Part shown: piece after piece, positions 17,575 through 26,143 of the stretch | Layout: every line of letters starts with the position of its first letter | Position numbering within the stretch: position 1 is the first letter of the stretch | NCBI RefSeq assembly: GCF_000420065.1 | Contig: NZ_ATUF01000002.1 | Location: 496,001-560,000 of the forward strand | Reading direction: 5' to 3' | DNA length: 64,000 nt | From: Varibaculum cambriense DSM 15806 | GTDB taxonomy: Bacteria; Actinomycetota; Actinomycetes; Actinomycetales; Actinomycetaceae | The notes under the pieces: generated by a model | Databases searched by the model: none | What the model was told of the DNA's origin: nothing | The model's input: only the letters and a program-made list of their open reading frames with translations | Program-made: the position numbers and the translations under genes

Positions 17575-18402
17575 ATGCCCACAAGTTCCTTTGGCCCCGA
17601 AGTCCTCGAGCTCGCATTCCGAGCAGTTGATGTGACCGGAGTGTTTTGCGCCGCGATCATCGGAGCAAAACTTGCGCGGGAACGCCATTTCGATGCGGTA
17701 GGCTTCGCTACCCTAGCGGTTATTTCCGCACTAGGGGGCGGGATGACCCGGGACGTACTACTACAACAGATTCCGGTAGCGTTCACCGATCCGTTCTATC
17801 TAGGTGGCGCCCTCCTGGGAGCGACCGTGGCATTTTTTTGGCGCCTCGAATCAAAATGGACAAACCGGTTAATCACGGTAGCTGACGCCCTCTGCCTGGG
17901 ATGCTGGGCTGCCACGGGAGCCCAAAAAACGCTCGCCCTAGGCCTAGGGGTACTACCTGCACTGATGATGGGATTAACTACCGCGGTAGGCGGGAGCATC
18001 ATCCGCGACGTGATGGTGGGAAAAATCCCCAAGATTTTTGGGGGTGCCAACCTTTACGCCACGCCCGCTGCGACCTCCGCAGTGATCATGGTGGTATTTT
18101 TCAAACTCGGGATGCCGGTACTAGGAATGGCGCTGTCGATAATAACCGCTCTGGTATTTGTGCTCTTGTCCCAGTGGCGAGGTTGGGTGCTTCCCGAGGC
18201 GCCGGATATTAGGATCACTCTCACCCCCCGTCAGTTGCGGCAGATTTTACGATGGCGCGATAGTCGGCAACGGCGCTTTAAAAATACTGGTCAGCAGACT
18301 AAGGGCGACAATGGCTTGGGCGGTGATGAAAACGCATGCCCGGAAGATCCTGGTTCCCGGGAGAATCCGGCTAACAGTCCAACCTCCGACAACGGGATTT
18401 AA
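17575..18402 (+). CDS. TRIC/UPF0126 family membrane channel
   Basis: A 275-residue integral membrane protein with the internal duplication of the UPF0126 (YicG/TRIC-type) family. GGGMTRDVLLQQIP occurs in the first half and GGSIIRDVMVGKIP in the second, each next to hydrophobic helices. Bacterial members form trimeric monovalent-cation channels. The C-terminal 65 residues are hydrophilic and charged, longer than usual. Its stop is only five bases from the stop of the convergent VIT-family gene. An inverted repeat (17445-17453 with 17505-17513) lies upstream, of unknown relevance. Confidence 0.87.
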   Translation: MPTSSFGPEVLELAFRAVDVTGVFCAAIIGAKLARERHFDAVGFATLAVISALGGGMTRDVLLQQIPVAFTDPFYLGGALLGATVAFFWRLESKWTNRLITVADALCLGCWAATGAQKTLALGLGVLPALMMGLTTAVGGSIIRDVMVGKIPKIFGGANLYATPAATSAVIMVVFFKLGMPVLGMALSIITALVFVLLSQWRGWVLPEAPDIRITLTPRQLRQILRWRDSRQRRFKNTGQQTKGDNGLGGDENACPEDPGSRENPANSPTSDNGI

Positions 18403-18407
18403 GTAGC

Positions 18408-19517
18408 TTACAGCCGCGTGCCGATTCCTAGCCCCAACAGGTAGGTGGCTCCTGCGGCTCCGTAACCGATCATTAGTTGGCGCAGGGCTTTAGGAGCCGG
18501 GTCAACCCCCGAAAGCAGCCCCACGATTCCGCCCACAATAATTAGCGCCAAACCTACTAAGATCACCGCCACTATCGCGCCTTGTAAGGGTGAAAGCGGC
18601 AGCAAAAACGGAAACAGTGGAACGAAGGCCCCGATAGCGAAGAAAGTGAACGAAGAAATCGCTGCTTTCATACCGGTACCGATTTCTTCGTATTCCTGAT
18701 TATTCGCCTCTAAATGAGCATGCCCACCTTTTTTAATCTTTGAAAAAGCGGCGGAAGCCTTACGGTCAGCGGTTTCGGCATCGTCTCCCCGCGCCCGAAA
18801 CACTAAGGCCAATTCGTTTTCGTTCATATCCAATTTATCGATGGCATGTTCGGACTCAGGATCTGGGGATGAGGAAGCCAAAAGTTCAGTTTGGGAACGT
18901 ACCGAAACATATTCCCCCGCCCCCATGGACAGGGCGCCCGAAAGTAGACCGGCCAAACCAGTAGCAATAATGGTGGTTTTAGAAACTCCCGTACCAAAAA
19001 TTCCCAAAATGAGGGCGCAGGTAGAGACCAGGCCATCGTTTACCCCGAAAACTGCAGCCCGGAAACTCCCCGAGATAGTGGCTCGCTGCCGGGCGGCAAG
19101 ACCCCGCACTACCTCGGAATGAATTTTTTCATCCGCCACGATTTCCTTAGGAACATCCAGGTCAGCCTCGTAGTCGTGACGCTGTTCCGCCCGCTGCATC
19201 ATCGCCAACATAAAGATGGTGCCGAAAATACGAGTGAAAAAATTAAGGAGGCGCGAACGCAGGCTTGCCCGGGGAGTGGGAAGCGCGTCCTCACCCAAAA
19301 GATTCAACCAATACTGCTCGTGACGCTCTTCCGCGATTGATAATTCTTGCAGAACTTCCCGCTCATCCCCACTGCGCCGCCTGGCCAGATAACGATAAGT
19401 ATCGGCCTCTAAACGTTCCTCCGCGAGGTATTTCCGCCACCGCCGTAGCTGTTTTTTGGAAATTGGGGATACCTGCTGTGGGTCAGCACCTGCACTTTTA
19501 GCAATTGCATCAGCCAT
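18408..19517 (-). CDS. VIT-family metal transporter with N-terminal rubrerythrin-like domain
   Basis: The first 100 residues are acidic and helical with EERLEADTYRYLARR and AEERHEQYW, resembling a rubrerythrin/ferritin-like di-iron domain. The C-terminal part is a VIT1/CCC1-type transporter with AAVFGVNDGLVSTCALILG, SMGAGEYVSVRSQTEL and paired C-terminal helices. Such proteins move Fe2+ or Mn2+ across the membrane. The ATG at 19517 follows the upstream stop (TAAAATG) and is preferred over an in-frame TTG at 19544. The product has 369 residues. It is translationally linked to a small unknown gene and convergent with the TRIC-like gene. Confidence 0.88.
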   Translation of the reverse strand: MADAIAKSAGADPQQVSPISKKQLRRWRKYLAEERLEADTYRYLARRRSGDEREVLQELSIAEERHEQYWLNLLGEDALPTPRASLRSRLLNFFTRIFGTIFMLAMMQRAEQRHDYEADLDVPKEIVADEKIHSEVVRGLAARQRATISGSFRAAVFGVNDGLVSTCALILGIFGTGVSKTTIIATGLAGLLSGALSMGAGEYVSVRSQTELLASSSPDPESEHAIDKLDMNENELALVFRARGDDAETADRKASAAFSKIKKGGHAHLEANNQEYEEIGTGMKAAISSFTFFAIGAFVPLFPFLLPLSPLQGAIVAVILVGLALIIVGGIVGLLSGVDPAPKALRQLMIGYGAAGATYLLGLGIGTRL

Positions 19518-19518
19518 T

Positions 19519-19842
19519 TTAGAGGCGGGAATCCGGTCCTTCAACGGTTATTTCTTCAATCTCTACATCTACGAATTCCGGTTCCGATTTACTGGCCGGC
19601 GCTACCCCGAAGATTCGTTCTTTAACTACGTCCGCAATCTTGTCGGTGACAACTTCGCCTTGACGACGGAAAATCTCGGAAGCTTTTTGTTTGGTGACAT
19701 CGCCTGCTCGGCGCACCTGGGGGTTGGAGGTCACCGCGTTAACAGTTTTAGCCACCCCGCCCTCGGGATTCTCCCGAAGTTCGCGGCGAACTAGGGCGAT
19801 ACCAGCACCGATGCCGAGGACGGTCAAAAGTTTCTTTCCCAC
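19519..19842 (-). CDS. Small protein coupled to the VIT-family gene
   Basis: A 107-residue protein of unknown function. It begins with a short hydrophobic segment (KKLLTVLGIGAGIALVRREL) that could be a membrane anchor. A helical, charged middle part (residues about 35-80) and an acidic Val/Glu-rich tail (FVDVEIEEITVEG) follow. The GTG at 19842 is chosen because AAAGG lies eight bases upstream; a GTG at 19851 overlaps that site. The stop is one base before the start of the metal transporter, so the two are co-translated and may work together. Confidence 0.65.
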   Translation of the reverse strand: MGKKLLTVLGIGAGIALVRRELRENPEGGVAKTVNAVTSNPQVRRAGDVTKQKASEIFRRQGEVVTDKIADVVKERIFGVAPASKSEPEFVDVEIEEITVEGPDSRL

Positions 19843-19994
19843 GGCTAACACCTTTCACGTCGACAAGAACAACTGCTAGCCATTCTATCTCACGGAGGCG
19901 CGAGGGCTTTATGAGGAAAGATTAGAAGCTTTCCTTAAGTATTTTTTGTATTTTTTCACAACATATTTTATGCCTCACCGTTTACGGTGGATAT

Positions 19995-20816
19995 ATGAGT
20001 GAAATCAGAATCCCCACTTCTCGCGGGGTAACTTTGGCGGCCGACTTTGTAATTCCAGTGGACGCCAGTAATCGCGCCGTGATTTTCGCGCACTCATTTT
20101 TACTGGATCGGCACGGTTTAGGATGGTTTGATGCTTTCGCAAAATCCTATCGCGCTGCTGGATATAGCACCTTGCAATTAGATTTTTCGGGTTGCGGAAA
20201 CAGCGCCGATGACGTGATCAGCTTGGAAAATCAGATAGAAGATCTCAAAGCAGCTTGCGGCTGGCTTTCTGAACGCGGATTTGACCAACAGGTGCTGCAC
20301 GCAGATGGATCGGGGGTATTGGTGGCTTTGCGCGCCGTACCCGATAAGGTGCAGGCGCTAGTGTTAACTGCGCCGATTCTAGGCTCTGCCGAGGTCCCAT
20401 GGGAGGACGTGTTTTCTTCCTCCCAGCTAGCCGAATTGGAGCGGGTGGGACATACGCGAATCCCCAACGACCAGGGGGCTTCGCGACCCTATTTTGTGAT
20501 CGGTAAGCGCACCCTGGGGGAACTAACCATGGTTGATACCGAGAAGTTACTGCACGATATTGCGTTACCAGCTTTATTTGTAGTTGATCCCCAAACCTTG
20601 GCTTCCCAGTGGTTTGCACCCCTGCTCGAAGATCCCCAGGCGTTACTGCCTCCCAATTGTGAATTGCTGTTCTTAGAAAAGCTCAGCCTATACGGGCAAT
20701 TGCCTACCAACTATCGCAAGCCTGACGGGAACTTCCCGAATGCGGAAAAAGTAGATTTTCTACGTGACCAGGTAGTCGCTTGGGTTAGCCGCCTAGTTCC
20801 CCCTGCCAGCAACTAG
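19995..20816 (+). CDS. Alpha/beta-hydrolase family protein
   Basis: A 273-residue alpha/beta-fold protein. It starts with an early strand pair (VTLADFVIPVDAS), the oxyanion-type region VIFAHSFLLDRHG, and LQLDFSGCGNSAD. The nucleophile elbow region reads LHADGSGVLVALRA. A canonical G-x-S-x-G nucleophile is replaced by DGSGV, so Ser could still act. Substrate is unknown; close families include peptidase and osmotically induced hydrolases. It stands alone, with an AT-rich promoter region ahead of it. Confidence 0.75.
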   Translation: MSEIRIPTSRGVTLAADFVIPVDASNRAVIFAHSFLLDRHGLGWFDAFAKSYRAAGYSTLQLDFSGCGNSADDVISLENQIEDLKAACGWLSERGFDQQVLHADGSGVLVALRAVPDKVQALVLTAPILGSAEVPWEDVFSSSQLAELERVGHTRIPNDQGASRPYFVIGKRTLGELTMVDTEKLLHDIALPALFVVDPQTLASQWFAPLLEDPQALLPPNCELLFLEKLSLYGQLPTNYRKPDGNFPNAEKVDFLRDQVVAWVSRLVPPASN

Positions 20817-21054
20817 GTTTACGAACAATAACTTACATTATATTGCCCCTACCTGGGATTTTAACCTTCAGGAACTTCTTGGGAAAAATAAAGCGAATCT
20901 TCAGAAACCGTTGTGAAGTGCAACCTTTACCAAACGTAGAGGATACTTCCAGGTTCATTTATATTCCCTTCCAGGAACGTATCTTAGAGTTAAGACCAGC
21001 AATAAGGATTGAGCGTATCGATATCTCCTTATTTGCTTGAGATGGGGAACAAAA
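20817..21054. other. Gene-free region before the convergent hairpin
   Basis: This AT-richer stretch between two convergent genes holds no supported gene. A TTG-started frame of 65 codons (20843-21040) has no ribosome site and no recognisable sequence. The 348-base gap ends with the hairpin at 21055-21089. Confidence 0.5.
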
Positions 21055-21089
21055 GTGGGGGGCGGATTCCAAAGGAATCCGCCCCCCAC
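21055..21089. terminator. 16-bp perfect hairpin between convergent genes
   Basis: Arms 21055-21070 and 21074-21089 are perfectly complementary (GTGGGGGGCGGATTCC, loop AAA). No U-tract follows on either strand. It lies between the convergent hydrolase and surface-protein genes and belongs to the same class as the hairpins at 1833-1869 and 46135-46170. Confidence 0.65.
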
Positions 21090-21164
21090 TCTCTGTCTAC
21101 CCGGTTCTGCGCCCCAGACTCCGCGCCCAGAGGGAGGAGTCTAGCGGCGGCGCGAGCCTAGAGT

Positions 21165-22778
21165 CTACCTTTTCCGGCTTACGCGGGCTCCGGCAGTGGC
21201 GGCAATACCCACTAAGAGGCAAACCATAGCAATCCCTAAAGCACTAATCCCAGCAGCTCCGGTTGGTGGCATCTGCTGCTTCACTTTCGAGTCAGGCTGC
21301 GGAGTTTTAGTTTTAGCTGCTTCTTTCACCGTAACCTTCGCGGTGGCAGATACGCTTTCCCCGTTCATATCGGTCAAGGTGAACTTAACCTCGTAAGTAC
21401 CCGGTTTAGTCGGATCGAAGTTCCCTTTTGCAATCACTACCTTTCCGGCGAGGTCAGCTCCGTCCTCTTCATCGAACGCCTTAGTAATCAGCGAACGGAG
21501 ATCAAGTTTATCGCCAGCGGTAATAGTGGCGTCTTTAACCTCTAATACCGGCGGGGTGTTCGGGCGGTACACGGGGTAGACCGCCATATTCGACATAACT
21601 ACGGTGTCAGCGTTAAAGGCTTGCCCGCTGCCATCCGCCTTGGTATTCCATTCTTTGAAAACCTGCCCCGCGGGAGCTGCGGGAGCCGCCGGGAGCTGCT
21701 TCGGCAGACAAGTCTTTCCGTCACTTAGACAGTTAGTGCCAAGAGAGTGGCGGTAATAAACCTTCTGGGTAGCCAGCACTTCAGGCTCTTGACCTTCCTC
21801 AGGCGCGCCCTTATAGAAGGTAACTTCCGGGATCTTTTGATCCAACATCACGGTGAAGACGCTGGAAGTTTTAAATTTGGTGTTAGTGTTTACCTGGTCG
21901 TCGCCTTTCCATTTTTTTAGATACCCAAAACCCTCATAGCATTTCACCGCGGAAACCGGAAACGGCTTTTTTCCGTAATAGAAATAGTACTTTCCAGGCT
22001 TATATCCTTCGGCAGCGAGCTTATCGGTCTCTGCCGAGGTAGGTAATACCACCTTGCAATCTTTATCGATGGGCTTGAGCACATAGTCGCTGCCGGCCTT
22101 ATATTTCGGATTAAGACCGGTCACTTTGCCCTCAGCATCTAAGCTGAAAAGATCTTTAGCGACTTCTGGGGTCTTCGTATAGGCAATGTTTACATAGTCC
22201 ATGTGGAAGCGGGTTTCCGCAATCGGGTTAGAGTTGGTCGCGGCATTAGTTGCGGACTGGGAGTCTTTGCTTACCGTCATCAGGTCAGTTTTTCCGCCTC
22301 TAGCCTCCGGATACCCAGAACTTAGGGCTGTGAACCACGAGTGATACCCATCCGGCAACGTGGAGGGATCCACCTTTACGGTATAGGCTTCACCCTGCTT
22401 ATATGGTCCCAGGTATTTACCTGCACTCCAACGATTCTGATCTCCAACCGTACCGGTGGTGGTCTCAATCAGATTGCCCTCGCCGTCAAAAACCTGGAAG
22501 GCAACTTTCTTCCAAGCTTCCAAAACCTGTCCTGTAGGGGCTCCGCCATATACGTCCATCGTGCGTTTCACTCCGACAGTTTCCTCTGGTTTGGAGAATA
22601 ATTCCTTGCTGCCGGGTTTGAGAAATATTTCCGGTAGGATTTCAATCCGCATCGTTTTCTCGGAGTTACTATCTTCGGCGTGAGCACTTGGCAGTTGCGT
22701 GACAGCCAGTAACCCCATCCCCACTAATAGCAGCGGAGCCAGCAGGAAACTGACCACTCTTTCCATAGTTTTCGACAT
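21165..22778 (-). CDS. Sortase-type surface protein with Ig-like domain
   Basis: A 537-residue cell-wall-anchored protein. A signal peptide ends near PSAHAED. The C terminus has MPPTGA, a hydrophobic helix (IAMVCLLVGIAATAGA) and a basic tail RVSRKR. This is an LPxTG-like sorting signal with Met for Leu. The N-terminal half is unrecognised. A Listeria-Bacteroides type repeat (FKEWNTKADGSGQAFNADTV) is followed by an Ig-like domain (GTYEVKFTLTDMNGESVSAT). ATG 22778 is chosen because GGAGAG lies just upstream; the TTG at 22793 precedes that site. Likely an adhesin or matrix-binding protein; ligand unknown. No sortase gene is nearby. Confidence 0.8.
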   Translation of the reverse strand: MSKTMERVVSFLLAPLLLVGMGLLAVTQLPSAHAEDSNSEKTMRIEILPEIFLKPGSKELFSKPEETVGVKRTMDVYGGAPTGQVLEAWKKVAFQVFDGEGNLIETTTGTVGDQNRWSAGKYLGPYKQGEAYTVKVDPSTLPDGYHSWFTALSSGYPEARGGKTDLMTVSKDSQSATNAATNSNPIAETRFHMDYVNIAYTKTPEVAKDLFSLDAEGKVTGLNPKYKAGSDYVLKPIDKDCKVVLPTSAETDKLAAEGYKPGKYYFYYGKKPFPVSAVKCYEGFGYLKKWKGDDQVNTNTKFKTSSVFTVMLDQKIPEVTFYKGAPEEGQEPEVLATQKVYYRHSLGTNCLSDGKTCLPKQLPAAPAAPAGQVFKEWNTKADGSGQAFNADTVVMSNMAVYPVYRPNTPPVLEVKDATITAGDKLDLRSLITKAFDEEDGADLAGKVVIAKGNFDPTKPGTYEVKFTLTDMNGESVSATAKVTVKEAAKTKTPQPDSKVKQQMPPTGAAGISALGIAMVCLLVGIAATAGARVSRKR

Positions 22779-22803
22779 TTTCTCTCCACTCAAATTCTTC
22801 GTC

Positions 22804-22830
22804 GGTGTAAAATTAAAATCGGTTTACACC
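22804..22830. promoter_or_regulatory. Inverted repeat upstream of the surface-protein gene
   Basis: GGTGTAAA (22804-22811) and TTTACACC (22823-22830) form a perfect 8-bp inverted repeat separated by 11 bases, 26 to 52 bases before the surface-protein start. It could be an operator or a 5' UTR hairpin. The half-site TGTAAA/TTTACA is typical of many regulator sites, so the factor cannot be named. Confidence 0.5.
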
Positions 22831-22940
22831 CTTTAATGATAACGGCTAGTCGCAGTTAAAAGCTGGTTAAGTAATTAAAGTCATTGAATACAAGCGGTAC
22901 TCGGCGCGGTTAATCATCTTCGAAAACTAGGGTGCAGGGG

Positions 22941-23438
22941 TCACCACTCGCTGGGATCGCCGGTAGGGGCGGCACTGATTTCAAACAGCAAATCCCCGAC
23001 TTCGACCTGATTACCTTCCGGACGGAGATTTTCCAGTTCAGAGGGGGTGGAATCCAATACCACCACCGGGCATAACGGCGAGTAGCGCGCCTTTTCAATT
23101 TGTTTAACCGAGAAAGTAGTAATGGGCTCTCCGGCTTTAACCATTTCATTTTCGAGGGCGTGGCAGGTAAAACCGTCCCCCCGCATCTTCACGGTGTCAA
23201 TCCCTAAATGCACCAATACCGTTTGTTCTCTGCTGGTAATCATAAAGGCGTGGGGAAACAGCTTAACTAAGCGCCCCGAAATGGGAGCTACTGCAGTTAC
23301 TTCTTTCGATCCCGGCAGCGGGCGCAAGGCTACTCCCGCCCCCACAATCATGCCGGAGAACACCAAATCCGGTACCTGCCGCAAGCTCACGATACGCCCG
23401 GGAATCGGCGCACCCACTTGCACGGTCTGTTCCTCCAT
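22941..23438 (-). CDS. crr: PTS glucose-type EIIA protein
   Basis: A 165-residue soluble EIIA (Crr-like) domain that passes phosphate from HPr to a sugar-specific EIIB. The two conserved His are His63 in LFPHAF and the phosphorylated His77 in VLVHLGIDTVKMRG. No EIIB/EIIC domain is fused or adjacent, so it must serve permeases elsewhere. AGGGG lies seven bases before ATG 23438. Length and motifs are normal. It lies downstream of the Mrr gene with a 170-base gap. Confidence 0.9.
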   Translation of the reverse strand: MEEQTVQVGAPIPGRIVSLRQVPDLVFSGMIVGAGVALRPLPGSKEVTAVAPISGRLVKLFPHAFMITSREQTVLVHLGIDTVKMRGDGFTCHALENEMVKAGEPITTFSVKQIEKARYSPLCPVVVLDSTPSELENLRPEGNQVEVGDLLFEISAAPTGDPSEW

Positions 23439-23608
23439 GCTTCACCCCTATCCCAAAAAGGAAAACTAGCTTTCTTTACAAACCAGCCTAGCCCGCCCAC
23501 ATCCTCCAGGAAAATGTGTTGTTTTCCAGAGGGCGACGGGCGATACCCGCGGTCATTGAAAACTGCTACGCCGCCTCGCCGTCTAAAACGAAGCATGGTT
23601 CACCGTCC

Positions 23609-24541
23609 TCAAGCAATCGATTCTTCGAAGAAATCTTCATCAATGCTGTAAAGCGTGAACTGCTTTGCTTGGTGAACCGCCACTCCATAACTAAGCATCA
23701 GCTCGGTGAGTTTAATTCCGTTAATCAAGATGATTTTGCCGTGTCGGTAATTTTTTGCAGTAGTGACTGCGCGGGGTTGGAAGTCCGAGGTAGTGATAAA
23801 CACTCCTAGGTTGGCGCCACGTGAATCCAAGGAACCTATGAAATTACGGATCTCCGGATCTCCAACTTTATTGGTATCTGCATAACGTTTTGCCTGGATA
23901 TAGATATTGGTTAACCCCAATGCATCCTGGCGAATAATCCCGTCGATACCTCCGTCACCAGAGCGACCCACATGCTGTTTACCCCCGTAGTCACCTCCGT
24001 ATCCCATAGCCCATAACAAATCGATGACCGCTTTCTCGAAAAACTCTGGCGAGGAATCTTGCAGATATTTGCGGAGTTCAGTTTCTACTTGCGCATTAAA
24101 ATCGCGCTCGGCATTACTCATCACTTCAATCGGATTGCTGCTAGGGTCAGTCGTTGCTTCCGCCTCGCCACTTTTCGGCTTGCGCTGAGCAATCTCTTCC
24201 TGATATTTCGCCCATACTTCCCATTCGAGCATGTCTTTATCGGTATAGATGGAAAGATTACGCTCTGCAACCTGGAGTCCAGCATCGGTAATCTGGCAAT
24301 GTCCCCGGCGAGGTCGGGTTATCAGACCCGCATGAAAAAGACCAAAGCATGCCCAGTTAATACGGTGTTGATAACGCGGTTTACCGGAGGGGATAAGCTC
24401 TTGACGCAGCTGCTTGCTTAACCCCATCGAGTCGGCAACAAGTTTGCAGATTTCGCGGACGTGTCGCACCTGACCGTCTCGCAGAACTCGAAGAACCACG
24501 GGCCTAAATTGGTAAATAGTTGGGGTGTTTTCTATGCTCAT
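23609..24541 (-). CDS. Mrr-type restriction endonuclease
   Basis: A 310-residue type IV restriction enzyme of the Mrr family, expected to cut modified foreign DNA. The N-terminal part (about residues 5-95) is the winged-helix Mrr_N domain (YQFRPVVLRVLRDGQVRHVR). The C-terminal PD-(D/E)xK nuclease domain has FFEKAVIDLLWAMGYGG, GRSGDGGIDGII and YIQAKRY, giving the Asp...Gln-x-Lys catalytic set. ATG 24541 is preferred over the in-frame TTG at 24574 because of AGG seven bases upstream. Eleven C residues (minus strand) lie 60-70 bases ahead of the start, within the likely promoter. No methylase is adjacent, as expected for type IV. Confidence 0.88.
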   Translation of the reverse strand: MSIENTPTIYQFRPVVLRVLRDGQVRHVREICKLVADSMGLSKQLRQELIPSGKPRYQHRINWACFGLFHAGLITRPRRGHCQITDAGLQVAERNLSIYTDKDMLEWEVWAKYQEEIAQRKPKSGEAEATTDPSSNPIEVMSNAERDFNAQVETELRKYLQDSSPEFFEKAVIDLLWAMGYGGDYGGKQHVGRSGDGGIDGIIRQDALGLTNIYIQAKRYADTNKVGDPEIRNFIGSLDSRGANLGVFITTSDFQPRAVTTAKNYRHGKIILINGIKLTELMLSYGVAVHQAKQFTLYSIDEDFFEESIA

Positions 24542-24600
24542 TTCTTCGCCTACCTGGTTATCTTCTGCTCTCAAGTCGATCTTATCCGGCTTTTGCTTTA

Positions 24601-24611
24601 GGGGGGGGGGG
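24601..24611. repeat. G11 homopolymer tract upstream of the Mrr gene
   Basis: Eleven consecutive G residues on the plus strand (C11 on the coding strand of mrr) lie directly after the stop of the GNAT gene and 60 bases before the mrr start. A TAAGAT sequence that could act as a -10 box occurs between tract and start codon, placing the tract roughly where a -35 region would be. Length slippage could switch transcription. Confidence 0.75.
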
Positions 24612-24612
24612 A

Positions 24613-25293
24613 TTAATCCAGCTTGGCGGCGACGGTCAGCATTTGTTCGATCTCGGCGCGGTATTTTCCGTCTGCGTTCCGCACTTCCCCACTGTCTTCT
24701 AGGTAGTTATTCAAGAATTTTTCTAGAGGACGACCCAAGCCTTGCCCCGCAAGACTACCAGTACTAGCGTCGATTCCCGCGTGAGCGCGCCCTCCGAAAC
24801 TGATAAGCCACATATCCTGCCCTATTGGCACGTTTGAGCTAAGGCGCGGCATTATGAAAGGAAAGTCCAGGCGTTTGGCTCCCAGGCGCTGGTAAAAAGC
24901 CCAACGCCGTTGCGGATCACCGTGATCTTCCGAGGCGGAGTGGCTGGTGGGGTCCTCAATCTCTCCTAAAATCAAAAGGGGATGAGTGCTTGTCTCCAGA
25001 GCGGAAATCGCCTGGCGGAAAAGGCTGGATCCCACGCCATGTCCGCGAGTGCGGGGACTGACTGCCAGCCAACTCAACAAAGTGACTTCCCTGGTCGCCG
25101 GCCAGGATATCGCTGCCCCTAGCGGGCGCGTCCCCTCCCAAGCAGAAAAAGTCTGAAACTGCCCAGCCTGCAGCTGAGTGATTAAATCTTGCGGCTCCCC
25201 GAGTTCTTCAGGGCCAAAAGCCTGTTCCAAAAGTTCATGAACCAGGATTTCTCCCTGACCCGGCTCCAGGTGGTTTTGATATTCGATTTGCAC
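24613..25293 (-). CDS. GNAT-family N-acetyltransferase
   Basis: A 226-residue Gcn5-related acetyltransferase. The acetyl-CoA site is SWLAVSPRTRGHGVGSSLFR (R-x-x-G-x-G loop, about residues 75-94), preceded by strand TREVTLL. The C-terminal third contains a region after residue 170 with no recognised domain. The acceptor is unknown. Start is GTG 25293 with TAGGG upstream. The stop touches the G11 tract. It may be co-transcribed with the Mrr gene, but a tract promoter in between is also possible. Confidence 0.85.
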   Translation of the reverse strand: MQIEYQNHLEPGQGEILVHELLEQAFGPEELGEPQDLITQLQAGQFQTFSAWEGTRPLGAAISWPATREVTLLSWLAVSPRTRGHGVGSSLFRQAISALETSTHPLLILGEIEDPTSHSASEDHGDPQRRWAFYQRLGAKRLDFPFIMPRLSSNVPIGQDMWLISFGGRAHAGIDASTGSLAGQGLGRPLEKFLNNYLEDSGEVRNADGKYRAEIEQMLTVAAKLD

Positions 25294-25368
25294 CCCTCAA
25301 CCCTAGCCCAAAAGCTAGTTAGGATTATTTCTGGTGATAGTTCGCAGGTTATCTTGTTGACTCTAGGT

Positions 25369-25717
25369 TTAGGGTTGTAAGATTTCCAGGTCTATGTACT
25401 TTTGATACCGTTGCGAGATTTCTTCCGGGATAGACCCAATTCTTCCCATAGTTGCAATCGCTCCTTCAAGAACTCCTATGGGGTCTCTTTGCAGGTCTAT
25501 TCTTATGTTCTGGATTTCTTCATACTCTGCACAGATCCCAGCACTCACTAAGAACTACTCGATTCAATTGTGCTGAGAGGGTGGTGAAAGACTCATCGAA
25601 GTGAGTGCGTCCGGCATTGACCCGGATCTCGTTCTCGAACGAGTAGCCCCACAGAGCGCAGACTAGGGTATCAAGAGACCTCCGAGAAGAACTCTCATGT
25701 CCGAACCCAAAGTTCAT
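25369..25717 (-). pseudogene. Frameshifted small gene of unknown function
   Basis: Minus-strand translation from ATG 25717 gives 65 residues (start MNFGFGHESSSRRSLDTLV) and ends at TGA 25522-25520. A second frame, open from about 25530 to TAA 25371-25369, reads YEEIQNIRIDLQRDPIGVLE and on to DLEILQP, 51 residues. Joined, they give an acidic helical protein of about 115 residues. A single-base shift near 25525-25560 would unite them. I do not recognise the family. It lies in the accessory zone next to transposase remnants. A sequencing error in one base is an alternative explanation. Confidence 0.5.
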
Positions 25718-25858
25718 GCGTTGGGCGCCCTATCGTGACTACCGAATACTCACACAGACGGATCAACTAATTTGGCTGCCACAGGTCTCTGGTTAGCGCG
25801 ATCCTGGCCAAGCCCAGTCATCAGACATTCCTTGTAGACGAGTCGCAGCCTACGGTAC

Positions 25859-26050
25859 CTAGAAGAAGAATCCCTGGCTCGCCGCCTTGCCACGATCAAT
25901 ATCTCGTTGAACTTTCATCAAAGCTTCACGCTCTTCGGGCGAAGCTTCATGCACTCTCTTGTCAATTCTCCTTCGCAGAGAGAAATGCCACCAAATGGCA
26001 AATCCAACTAGCACGAGAACCGCGAGCACAATCCATTCAGCGATAGCCAT
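25859..26050 (-). CDS. Small single-span membrane protein
   Basis: A 63-residue protein with one hydrophobic segment (IVLAVLVLVGFAIWWHF, residues about 7-23), then basic and acidic helical residues (LRRRIDKRVHEASPEEREAL) and the tail QGFFF. It resembles small membrane proteins of unknown function. The ATG at 26050 has no strong ribosome site. It lies between a broken gene and a transposase remnant, so it may be real or a remnant. No function is proposed. Confidence 0.5.
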   Translation of the reverse strand: MAIAEWIVLAVLVLVGFAIWWHFSLRRRIDKRVHEASPEEREALMKVQRDIDRGKAASQGFFF

Positions 26051-26143
26051 AATTCAGTATCTCACAAGGTTCCCCCGCACAGTAAGGATTCGGCGTTGAA
26101 GCATCCCGGGTTTTGTTCCGAGGTTTTTGTGAGAGGATTTCGC

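Noticed and set aside
20843-21040. A 65-codon frame in the 20.8-21.1 kb gap
   Set aside because: TTG start without ribosome site, no homology, and not repeated elsewhere.
23387-23596. A 69-codon minus-strand frame overlapping the PTS EIIA start
   Set aside because: It overlaps the crr start in another frame and has no ribosome site or homology.
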